Shown: positions 1 to 5,542 of the stretch, one piece after another
Layout: every line of letters starts with the position of its first letter
Position numbering within the stretch: position 1 is the first letter of the stretch
Translations under genes and position numbers: made by a program
From: JBAXRT01 sp037131065
GTDB lineage: Bacteria; Bacteroidota; Bacteroidia; Bacteroidales; FEN-979
DNA: 6,386 bases
Reading direction: 5' to 3'
NCBI GenBank assembly: GCA_037131065.1
Contig: JBAXRT010000152.1
Location: 1-6,386 of the forward strand
The notes under the pieces: generated by a model
What the model saw: only the letters and a program-made list of their open reading frames with translations
What the model was told of the DNA's origin: nothing
The model's database searches: none

Positions 1-2
1 AT

Positions 3-77
3 GTCAAGATCAAAGACAAGATGATCCCCATCGGAACCAATTTCAAGGCTGAATTTGACAAGATTATTTCCAGGTAA
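3..77 (+). CDS. C-terminal end of an unidentified protein (partial)
   Basis: This is the only plus-strand frame open from the left edge. It reads 24 codons and stops at TAA (75-77). The other two forward frames stop within the first 55 bases. The tail is mixed charged and hydrophobic (it includes MIPIGTNF and ends DKIISR) with no motif I recognise, so I assign no function. The start lies outside the window. It converges on the LysE-type exporter gene with 15 bp between the two stop codons. Being a short open tail, it could in principle be chance, but the codons look natural and the spacing to the next gene fits a real gene end. Confidence 0.5.
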   Translation, partial: VKIKDKMIPIGTNFKAEFDKIISR

Positions 78-92
78 TCAGGGGGTGCCCTT

Positions 93-755
93 TTAAGGCA
101 TTTTCAGAGAAATGCCCCTGTAATATTCCAGGAGGGATCCTGCAACAACAAAGGCGCCGAAAATGATGAAAAGGAGGCCAACGATCCTGCCCATCCAGAG
201 TTTCACGTTGGGATTTCCAAGGACCTTGATTTTGTTGGCAAGGATGCATTTGAGGATATCTGTTGCGAGGACCATGGAGAGGGTCCCGATAAAAAATGTG
301 CTCAATGATTTCCGGTCACCGCCATAGGTGGCATTGATGGCAAGGACAGAGGTAATCCAGAAGACCCAGAGAAAGGGGTTGGCAATGTTTACGATAAAGC
401 CCTTGAAGAAATAGGGTAAGAGTCCGGGCTTTTTAACTTTAATTTCACTGATGGGTTCGACCTGCTCGGTACGAGGCACTTTTTTAAAGAAAGTATAGAG
501 GCCGAAAGCGGTCATGAAGGTTCCGCCGATGATCCCGAGGATCAGGTGGTACCTGATGTCTGTCACGATACGGGAGGCTCCGAAATAGCAGCCCACCACG
601 AGGGCAAGGTCACTTGCGAAAATACCCAATGCCAGAAAGATCCCTGTCTTGATCCCGTGTTTGATACTGGTTTGTAAAAGGGCAAACATGGCAGGACCCA
701 GTGTGATTGCCACTGTAAATCCGAGAATCATTCCTTCAAAAAGAGGATGCAGCAT
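93..755 (-). CDS. LysE/RhtB-family amino-acid exporter
   Basis: Inner-membrane protein of 220 residues, the usual size for the LysE/RhtB superfamily, which exports amino acids or related small metabolites, probably driven by the proton gradient. It shows about six hydrophobic segments (roughly residues 6-28, 38-58, 68-90, 115-140, 150-172 and 188-210). A charged loop near 91-112 separates the two halves. The first helix carries the family signature in the form AITLGPAMFALLQ, where the usual PGP appears as LGP. The second half has NIANPFLWVFW, matching the family NxxNP..W motif. The start at Met1 is chosen because it keeps the whole first helix. Met9, preceded by GAAGGA, is an alternative but would cut into that helix. 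The gene appears monocistronic, with a -7-like element about 32 bases upstream. The substrate cannot be told from sequence, and no neighbouring biosynthetic gene hints at it. Confidence 0.9.
   Translation of the reverse strand: MLHPLFEGMILGFTVAITLGPAMFALLQTSIKHGIKTGIFLALGIFASDLALVVGCYFGASRIVTDIRYHLILGIIGGTFMTAFGLYTFFKKVPRTEQVEPISEIKVKKPGLLPYFFKGFIVNIANPFLWVFWITSVLAINATYGGDRKSLSTFFIGTLSMVLATDILKCILANKIKVLGNPNVKLWMGRIVGLLFIIFGAFVVAGSLLEYYRGISLKMP
97..116. other. Hairpin-forming inverted repeat at convergent gene ends
   Basis: GGCATTT (97-103) and AAATGCC (110-116) are perfect inverted repeats around a 6-base loop. They lie over the last codons of the minus-strand exporter, just downstream of the stop of the partial plus-strand gene. 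A second outer pairing, CAGGGG (79-84) with CCCCTG (115-120), would compete with the 110-116 arm. Neither strand has a T-run right after the stem, so this is not a textbook intrinsic terminator. A role in transcript ending or mRNA stability is inferred only from its position. Confidence 0.35.
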
Positions 756-786
756 AGAAGGTTTTCATTCAGTCGTAAACCAAATG

Positions 787-794
787 CAAAGGTA
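787..794 (-). promoter_or_regulatory. Putative Bacteroidota -7 element for the LysE-type exporter
   Basis: Read on the minus strand this is TACCTTTG, an exact match to the Bacteroidota -7 consensus TAnnTTTG. It lies 31 bases before the exporter start codon at 755, so a transcript starting 5-8 bases downstream would have a leader of about 25 nt. No TTTG/TTG -33 box is visible at the expected distance (around 814-817). The call therefore rests on one box plus position. Confidence 0.45.
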
Positions 795-815
795 ATATTT
801 CTGCTGATAAATTCT

Positions 816-843
816 GATGTGCGGCGGCCCGAGAGCGCATATC
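816..843. repeat. GC-rich inverted repeat in divergent intergenic region
   Basis: GATGTGCG (816-823) and CGCATATC (836-843) are inverted repeats, with 7 of 8 positions complementary and the eighth a G.U wobble in RNA, around a 12-base GC-rich centre. They sit between the divergent exporter and EEP-domain genes, immediately upstream of the exporter's -7-like element and where its -33 region should lie. The centre is much more GC-rich than the flanking AT-rich DNA. It could be an operator or simply a chance hairpin. No known binding site is recognised. Confidence 0.35.
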
Positions 844-934
844 TGATTAACCGGAGAGCCTGACCCGTGTATTAATGGCACAAAAAAAACAATTAAAATT
901 AGAAAATTTGTCTACTTTAGAGCTTTCTATCATT

Positions 935-2002
935 ATGCGAAAACCTTTCGGACTTATAATCAGGATCCTGGCCGGGATCCTCCTAATACTAATCCTGGGT
1001 TTTGCAGGATTTTTAGGTTTTCTGACCTTGAGAGAATACAGTCCGGGCCTGACAGAGAAATTGTCACTTAAAGGAAGGGCCGGTCCCCTGCCAGGAAGTA
1101 AGAAAAACTTTTCATTTTTTACATGGAACATCGGCTATGGCGGAATAGGGAAGGAGATGGATTTTTTCTATGAGGGCGGCGCCAGGGTCAGGCCGGAAAA
1201 AGAGGAGTTTCAACAATATTTCGAAGGAATATGCGAGACAATCAAGCAATTCGATTCTGCCGATTTTATTTTCATCCAGGAGATAGACCTCAATGCCAAG
1301 AGAAGTTATTATACCAATGAAGAATCGGCCATCATGAGTAAACTTCCGGGTTTCTGCTCGGCATTTGCAAAAAACTACGACTGTGAATATATACCGATAC
1401 CAGTTTTTGATCCAATGGGAGGTGTTCAGTCGGGGCTGGCAACAATATCGAAGTTTACCCCTGCCAGTGCCGAACGGATCGCTTATACTGCAGATTTTTC
1501 ATGGCCGCAAAAGCTCTTTTTTCTGAAACGTTGTTTCCTGGTCATGCGCTTCCCTCTAGAGAACGGGAAAGAGCTGGTGGTGGTAAACACCCATAACTCG
1601 ACCTATGATAAAACGGGAAAATTAAGAAAATCAGAATTCATCAAACTTCAAGGGTTTCTCAGGGAGGAATACAATGAGGGGAATTATGTAATTTGCGGAG
1701 GAGACTGGAATAATAACCCCAGGGGGTTCGACCCGGGAAAGGTTACATCAGGGGACCTGGCCCAGCCGATAGAAACCCCTATTGATTCAGCCTTTCTATC
1801 AGGGTGGCAATTTGTTTCTGATCCCAGAACACCAACCGATCGGTTGCTGGACATTATTTACATCAAAGGCAAGACCATAACCACGATCATTGATTTCTTT
1901 GTTCTTTCTCCCAATGTTTCATTACAAGAAGCAAAGACCATACCGATGGATTTTGAATTCTCCGATCACAACCCTGTTTTCATGAAAGTTGTTCTGAACT
2001 GA
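935..2002 (+). CDS. Membrane-anchored endonuclease/exonuclease/phosphatase-fold protein
   Basis: 355 residues from the chosen start. Residues about 5-32 form a hydrophobic N-terminal signal anchor (RKPFGLIIRILAGILLILI), so the catalytic domain is probably outside the inner membrane. The rest has the EEP (DNase I-like, Mg-dependent phosphodiesterase/phosphatase) motifs in order: TWNIGYGG with Asn65, IQEID with Glu116, SGLATISKF near 166-174, VVNTHNS with His220, CGGDWNN with Asp257 and Asn259, and a final SDHNPV with Asp344-His345. All expected catalytic residues are present. The superfamily acts on nucleic acids, phosphoinositides, sphingomyelin or other phosphoesters, and the substrate cannot be predicted here. 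An in-frame ATG at 875 would add 20 polar residues ahead of the anchor. I prefer 935 because the anchor then starts directly with MRK and the upstream stretch is A-rich like a leader. The pseudouridine synthase gene follows after 48 bp on the same strand and may share its transcript. Confidence 0.88.
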   Translation: MRKPFGLIIRILAGILLILILGFAGFLGFLTLREYSPGLTEKLSLKGRAGPLPGSKKNFSFFTWNIGYGGIGKEMDFFYEGGARVRPEKEEFQQYFEGICETIKQFDSADFIFIQEIDLNAKRSYYTNEESAIMSKLPGFCSAFAKNYDCEYIPIPVFDPMGGVQSGLATISKFTPASAERIAYTADFSWPQKLFFLKRCFLVMRFPLENGKELVVVNTHNSTYDKTGKLRKSEFIKLQGFLREEYNEGNYVICGGDWNNNPRGFDPGKVTSGDLAQPIETPIDSAFLSGWQFVSDPRTPTDRLLDIIYIKGKTITTIIDFFVLSPNVSLQEAKTIPMDFEFSDHNPVFMKVVLN

Positions 2003-2050
2003 GATGAAGGGACCAGACAAAAATTTTACAAAACAGTCAGGGGGACAGAC

Positions 2051-2926
2051 ATGCTGATTTCGGTAAAAAATACCCAAATGCTCCTGGAGCTGATGCTCTC
2101 GGAGTTCGGATCGGCATCGAAGACTACGGTGAAAAAGATGATCTCGCATGGTAATGTGCATATTAACGGGAAGATGGCGACCAATCCTTCACAAACTGTC
2201 AAACCAGGAGATGTTGTCGAATACACCAGGCAAACCCAGGTAAAGAGCAAGATCAAACCACCCTTTCCCATCTATTTTGAGGATGATCACATCCTGATCA
2301 CCGAAAAACCTGCCGGGGTGCTTACCATTGGTGATAAGGGGACGGGTGGCACCTCCTTTTATAAAATGATGCTGGATTTTGTAAAGGAAAGGGCACAGGG
2401 AAGAGAGAGACTTTTTGTGGTTCACAGGCTTGACAGGGAGGTGTCGGGGCTACTTGTAATTGCCAAGAGTGAAGAGATGCAGCAGAAGCTCAAAGATCAG
2501 TGGTCACAGACCAAAAAGCTTTACTATGCCCTTGTTGAGGGTCATCCTCCGCAGGAGAGCGGGACAATAAAAACCTGGCTGATCGAGAAGGGTGATCAAC
2601 GGGTATCGTCGGTTCGTGAGCAGGAGGGTGCTAAATCAGCCATTACACATTACAAGGTAATTGACAAGACGGATGATTATTCGCTTCTGGAGGTTCAGCT
2701 TGAGACAGGAAGGAAAAACCAGATCAGGGTACACCTGTCCGAAATGGGCTGTCCGGTCGTCGGCGACAGGCGATACGGAGCGGATGCCAGGTTTGAAAGG
2801 AGGATCCGGTTACATGCCTATTACCTTTCATTCCCACATCCCCAAAGCGGAAAGAGTATTGAATTTAAGAGCAAAATGCCCAGGGGGTTCCTGGTGCTAA
2901 AGCCGGAGAACGAAAAATATAAATGA
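2051..2926 (+). CDS. RluA-family RNA pseudouridine synthase with S4 domain
   Basis: Cytoplasmic enzyme of 291 residues that should isomerise uridine to pseudouridine in rRNA (or tRNA). Residues about 8-60 form an S4 RNA-binding domain (SKTTVKKMI, then NVHINGK and the closing KPGDVVEY). The catalytic domain follows. HRLDREVSGLLVIAK at 125-139 is the RluA motif II, with catalytic Asp128. LETGRKNQIRVHL near 217-229 is the later substrate-binding motif, followed by GDRRYGA. In that motif the common His of TGRxHQIR is Asn223. The start is supported by AGGGGG placed 7 nt upstream. Length and domain order fit RluC/RluD-like enzymes, but the exact target position cannot be assigned by eye. The gene ends one base before the end of the convergent methyltransferase gene. 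Confidence 0.93.
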   Translation: MLISVKNTQMLLELMLSEFGSASKTTVKKMISHGNVHINGKMATNPSQTVKPGDVVEYTRQTQVKSKIKPPFPIYFEDDHILITEKPAGVLTIGDKGTGGTSFYKMMLDFVKERAQGRERLFVVHRLDREVSGLLVIAKSEEMQQKLKDQWSQTKKLYYALVEGHPPQESGTIKTWLIEKGDQRVSSVREQEGAKSAITHYKVIDKTDDYSLLEVQLETGRKNQIRVHLSEMGCPVVGDRRYGADARFERRIRLHAYYLSFPHPQSGKSIEFKSKMPRGFLVLKPENEKYK

Positions 2927-2927
2927 T

Positions 2928-3728
2928 CTACCTGAAATTTCTCTGACGGAGGGCTTCGAATACCACAATTGCGGCTGATACAGAAACATTCATCGAATCG
3001 ATCCTTCCCCTCATGGGTATTTTAATGAGATCGTCGGCCCCTTCAAGCCATACTTTACTTAACCCGGTTGCTTCTGTTCCCATAATTATGGCACAGGGAG
3101 TGTGAAGTTCCGTTTCGTTGTAAAACCGCTGAGCCGTGAGGGCGGTACCGTAAGCCAAGATATGTTTTGAGCGGAGCCAGGCCAGGGTTTCGGAAGAGGT
3201 GCTCGTAACGACCGGGACGGTAAAAATACAGCCTATACTTGAACGGATGGTATTGGGGTTGTAAATGTCAGTCTGAGGGTCGCAGATAATCACTGCATCC
3301 AGGCCGGCAGCATCAGCGGTGCGCAATACGGCTCCCAGATTACCGGGTTTTTCGACTGATTCCAGAACAAGCAATAAGGGATTTTCTTTCAGATGAAGTG
3401 CTTCAAATGAAATTCGTTTCTGAATGGCAATTGTAATGACCCCACCGGTATCTTTCCGGTAAGCGACCCGGTTGAAAACCTCAGCCGAACATTCAATCAT
3501 CTCGGTTGGATTAACGTTTTTCGTCAGGTCGTCCAACTCTGATTGCTTGATCAGGGCAGGACAAAAGAGAAGGGTATTTATTTCAAAACCGGAGATAACC
3601 GACAGGCGGATCTCCGGGTACCCCTCGATCAGGAAGACCCCCTGGTTCTTTCTTTCACGGGGTTTCTCCTGCAGCAGCAGAATGTTTTTAATCAAAGGGT
3701 TCTGCAGGCTTGTGACAATCTTGGTCAT
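2928..3728 (-). CDS. SpoU/TrmH-family RNA 2'-O-methyltransferase
   Basis: 266-residue SPOUT-class enzyme that transfers a methyl group from S-adenosylmethionine to a ribose 2'-OH in rRNA or tRNA. Residues about 5-100 form the RNA-binding N-terminal part (SLQNPLIKNILLLQEK, then RERKNQGVFLIEG). The trefoil-knot catalytic domain follows. Motif 1 is VEKPGNLGAVLRTADA at 125-140, with Asn130 and Arg136. Motif 2 is IIMGTEATGLS at 214-224, with Glu219. Motif 3 is IPMRGRIDSMNVSVSAA at 237-253, with Ser245 and Asn247. All key residues are intact. The layout resembles the RlmB/TsnR-like group, but the target nucleotide is not predictable. No -7-like element lies just upstream and the hydrolase gene ends 37 bp before it on the same strand, so read-through from that promoter is likely. 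The functional link between the two is not obvious. Confidence 0.93.
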   Translation of the reverse strand: MTKIVTSLQNPLIKNILLLQEKPRERKNQGVFLIEGYPEIRLSVISGFEINTLLFCPALIKQSELDDLTKNVNPTEMIECSAEVFNRVAYRKDTGGVITIAIQKRISFEALHLKENPLLLVLESVEKPGNLGAVLRTADAAGLDAVIICDPQTDIYNPNTIRSSIGCIFTVPVVTSTSSETLAWLRSKHILAYGTALTAQRFYNETELHTPCAIIMGTEATGLSKVWLEGADDLIKIPMRGRIDSMNVSVSAAIVVFEALRQRNFR

Positions 3729-3765
3729 ACCTGGATTATATAAAGGAGAAAGTATTTACAGGAGA

Positions 3766-4944
3766 TCAATTTTTTATAAATGAACAGTGAAAGAATTTGT
3801 TATTAAATGAAAACTCAACAAAATAAAACCCCGAAGGCAATGACGAAACGTCAATACGGATGACTTGGCCTGATATAGCGGGATCAATGGATCCTGTTTT
3901 TATTTGAATCCCCGTCAGCGACCGTATAACAATCCTGCCCCTCGTTTTGGCCGTTTCCGGTAAACAGATCATAAGATCATCCGATACCGGGTTCGGGCAT
4001 GGCTTCAGTGCTGATCTGTCAAACCCTGAATAAACACCTGTAGTGGTGCATTTCATTTCATTGGAGATCCTTGTTGAAGATCCGAGAGAGTCGATGAAGA
4101 TTGAAAGTACAGATCCGTTTTTTTTCAGGAAATAATCAAAGAAAAGTATTGAGAAATCCAGGGTCACATCATGTTGTTCTTCCCGTGTGATTGTAAAATT
4201 CTGCTGGCAACCGATCTCTCCCAGGGAGCAGGTAATGTTATAATCTGCAAAATAGCAATGTCCGCCTCCTTTTATATTCGCATAGAATTTACACGCACTC
4301 GCCAGGGAATCATACATCGGCTGCTGGTTCTGCGGGGGAGGCGTGACACAATCCTCGTCCGCTGCAAAAACAAGATTCGGGATAACGACCTTTGTTGCTG
4401 CTTCAATGGCAGAAGGATTGGTTTCCGCGGCGGCCAGGGTAACCATAACGGTGGGGTTTGTATTATTCTTACAGGCAAGAAAAGAGGCTCCGCCTCCCAT
4501 GGAATGACCCATAACGGCCGATGTGCTGTCGACATGGAGATAAAAGGGAGAGGAGGGATCGGCACCTTCCGATTTCATCCTAAGGATCAGAAATGCAAGG
4601 TCTGCCCCATATTCGGCATGATCAGGAATAAGCCCGCCCTCTGTTGTAGTAAAAACAAGGGAATAGCCAAGAGGAACCAAGGTGTTTGTAAGATATGAAT
4701 AGGCGCTATAAGGCATCAGGAATCCATGTCCGAATACAATAACCGGAAATTTCCCGTCAGCGACAGGTGTATTATTCCCTGCAGCCTGGGCAGGATAATA
4801 GATTTCAGATGGCACCGGCCGGTCATTCCTGCCGGGATCCACAAAGTTCATTGACCGGTGACCGATGGGATGATTCTGCCCGGAGAGATGGGGAGAGGCT
4901 AAAACAGCAAGCGTAATTAACAATAACAGTTTCATTTTATCCAT
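3766..4944 (-). CDS. Secreted alpha/beta hydrolase with T9SS sorting domain
   Basis: 392 residues from the chosen start. An N-terminal signal peptide (KLLLLITLAVLASPHLSGQ) is followed by an alpha/beta hydrolase of the dienelactone hydrolase/PAF-acetylhydrolase/chlorophyllase type. FPVIVFGHGF (near 66-75) gives the oxyanion-hole strand. GHSMGGG holds nucleophile Ser148. AADEDCVTP holds a candidate acid (Asp196 or Asp198). GGGHCYF gives catalytic His229. Residues about 314-392 form a type IX secretion sorting domain: PNPVSDDLMI, then SLTGIQIKTG, IRIDVSSLPSGFYFV and a basic FIKN end. The mature enzyme should therefore cross the outer membrane and be surface-bound or released. An upstream in-frame ATG at 4971 would put nine polar residues before the signal peptide, and a -7-like element abuts it, so Met at 4944 (or 4935) is preferred. 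The substrate is unknown: an ester or lactone is likely, and a polyester or lipid is possible. Nine cysteines from 158 onward could form disulfides in the exported protein. Confidence 0.88.
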   Translation of the reverse strand: MDKMKLLLLITLAVLASPHLSGQNHPIGHRSMNFVDPGRNDRPVPSEIYYPAQAAGNNTPVADGKFPVIVFGHGFLMPYSAYSYLTNTLVPLGYSLVFTTTEGGLIPDHAEYGADLAFLILRMKSEGADPSSPFYLHVDSTSAVMGHSMGGGASFLACKNNTNPTVMVTLAAAETNPSAIEAATKVVIPNLVFAADEDCVTPPPQNQQPMYDSLASACKFYANIKGGGHCYFADYNITCSLGEIGCQQNFTITREEQHDVTLDFSILFFDYFLKKNGSVLSIFIDSLGSSTRISNEMKCTTTGVYSGFDRSALKPCPNPVSDDLMICLPETAKTRGRIVIRSLTGIQIKTGSIDPAISGQVIRIDVSSLPSGFYFVEFSFNNKFFHCSFIKN

Positions 4945-4971
4945 TTTTGGCTGAAGTTGGTCCGACGGCAT

Positions 4972-4979
4972 GAAAGGTA
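4972..4979 (-). promoter_or_regulatory. Possible -7 element for the secreted hydrolase
   Basis: On the minus strand this reads TACCTTTC, one mismatch (final base) from TAnnTTTG. It directly abuts the outermost possible start codon (4971). If used, transcription would begin near 4965, excluding that ATG and favouring the start at 4944 or 4935 with a 20-30 nt leader. No convincing -33 TTG box lies at the right distance. This is a weak call, useful mainly for start choice. Confidence 0.3.
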
Positions 4980-5023
4980 CTTTCCCAAGACTCCGTTAAA
5001 AGTAACATTTTTTTAAGAACCGA

Positions 5024-5043
5024 AAAAATCAAGATTTTTCTTG
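5024..5043. repeat. Overlapping inverted repeats abutting the rrf2 -33 box
   Basis: AAAAATC (5024-5030) and GATTTTT (5033-5039) are perfect 7-bp inverted repeats around AA. Overlapping them, CAAGA (5030-5034) and TCTTG (5039-5043) form a perfect 5-4-5 inverted repeat that covers the TTG of the -33 box. The position between divergent promoters, touching the -33 box, suits an operator for the Rrf2 protein or a Crp/Fnr-type factor. The half-sites do not match the FNR box (TTGAT-N4-ATCAA) or any site I know. AT-rich sequence makes chance pairing easy. Confidence 0.35.
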
Positions 5044-5070
5044 ACAGGAATAAAGAAAACTGTATATTTG
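5041..5070 (+). promoter_or_regulatory. Bacteroidota-type promoter of the rrf2-ferredoxin unit
   Basis: A -33 TTG (5041-5043) and a -7 TATATTTG (5063-5070, exact TAnnTTTG) are separated by 19 bp, the spacing typical of Bacteroidota housekeeping promoters. Transcription would begin about 5-8 bases downstream, giving a leader of about 20 nt before the Rrf2 start at 5097. This is the best promoter in the window. No equivalent element lies in the 47 bp before the ferredoxin gene, so it probably drives both. Confidence 0.65.
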
Positions 5071-5073
5071 CGC

Positions 5074-5094
5074 ATTCAAGTACCTAAATAGAAT
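5074..5094. promoter_or_regulatory. Imperfect palindrome at the predicted rrf2 start site
   Basis: A 21-bp imperfect palindrome of the form ATTCnAnT-N5-AnTnGAAT, with 6 of 10 half-site positions symmetric, lies between the -7 element and the Rrf2 start codon. It overlaps the expected transcription start. Autoregulation is common for Rrf2 proteins such as IscR and NsrR, and a site here would block transcription. The match is modest and no consensus for this subfamily is known to me. Confidence 0.22.
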
Positions 5095-5096
5095 AT

Positions 5097-5495
5097 ATGG
5101 CCAAAATTTTTTCCATGTCTGATGCTGCCTCCATCGCCATACACAGCATGGTGCTGATCGCAAGATCGGATAATGGGATTAACGCGGTCAGGATCGCAGA
5201 GATATCTGGTTTTTCAAAGAACCATATTTCAAAGGTACTTCAGAGGCTCGTGAAAAACGGGCTCCTTAAATCGGTTAGGGGTCCGATGGGCGGTTTTTCC
5301 CTGAAGCAGCCACCTGAATCCATTTCCCTTCTCAGTATTTATGAGGCGATCGAGGGGAATCTTGACCTGACCGACTGCCCGATGGCCCTTAATATTTGCG
5401 GGTTTGAGCATTGCATCATGGGCAATGTGGTCAATAAAATGACCATGGAGTTCAAGAAATTCTTAAATGAACAATCACTGAAGATGTACCTATAA
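5097..5495 (+). CDS. Rrf2-family transcriptional regulator, probable Fe-S sensor
   Basis: 132-residue DNA-binding protein of the IscR/NsrR/RsrR family. Residues about 1-85 form the winged helix-turn-helix: VRIAEISGFSKNHISKVLQRL is the helix-turn-helix region (31-51), then GLLKSVRGPMGGFSL is the wing (55-69), and ISLLSIYEAIEG starts the dimer helix. The cluster-binding loop has Cys94, Cys101 and Cys106 (C-X6-C-X4-C), close to the C-X5-C-X5-C of IscR and NsrR. An Fe-S cluster sensing iron-sulfur status, NO or redox is therefore likely, though the ligand is inferred. The start ATG follows a good promoter with a short leader, and Met1 gives the normal family length. It is transcribed divergently from the hydrolase and lies 47 bp before the ferredoxin-like gene, its likely target and co-transcribed partner. 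Confidence 0.93.
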   Translation: MAKIFSMSDAASIAIHSMVLIARSDNGINAVRIAEISGFSKNHISKVLQRLVKNGLLKSVRGPMGGFSLKQPPESISLLSIYEAIEGNLDLTDCPMALNICGFEHCIMGNVVNKMTMEFKKFLNEQSLKMYL

Positions 5496-5542
5496 AAAAT
5501 TTTCATTAATAACAGGCAAAGCAATACCCAAATACATAAATA

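Noticed and set aside
79..120. Intrinsic bidirectional terminator between the first two genes
   Set aside because: Hairpin arms exist but no T-tract follows on either strand, so it is recorded only as an inverted repeat.
875..934. Upstream in-frame ATG extending the EEP protein by 20 residues
   Set aside because: It would place a polar, lysine-rich stretch ahead of a signal anchor. The A-rich sequence looks like a leader. It remains possible but is less likely than the ATG at 935.
847..1131. Minus-strand open frame of 94 codons over the EEP gene start
   Set aside because: Its translation is basic and rich in isoleucine and arginine because it mirrors the hydrophobic anchor of the real gene. 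No independent support.
3472..3783. Plus-strand open frames of 66-103 codons over the methyltransferase N-terminus
   Set aside because: They overlap a well-supported gene on the other strand, have no promoter or leader, and show no domain features.
4171..4698. A 175-codon open frame on the plus strand, antisense to the hydrolase
   Set aside because: It runs opposite an intact hydrolase with complete motifs. Its translation is low-complexity and cysteine/arginine-rich with no recognisable motif, as expected of an antisense shadow.
5030..5043. FNR/Crp box upstream of rrf2
   Set aside because: The geometry (5-4-5) fits but the half-sites CAAGA/TCTTG do not match TTGAT/ATCAA, so no specific regulator is claimed.
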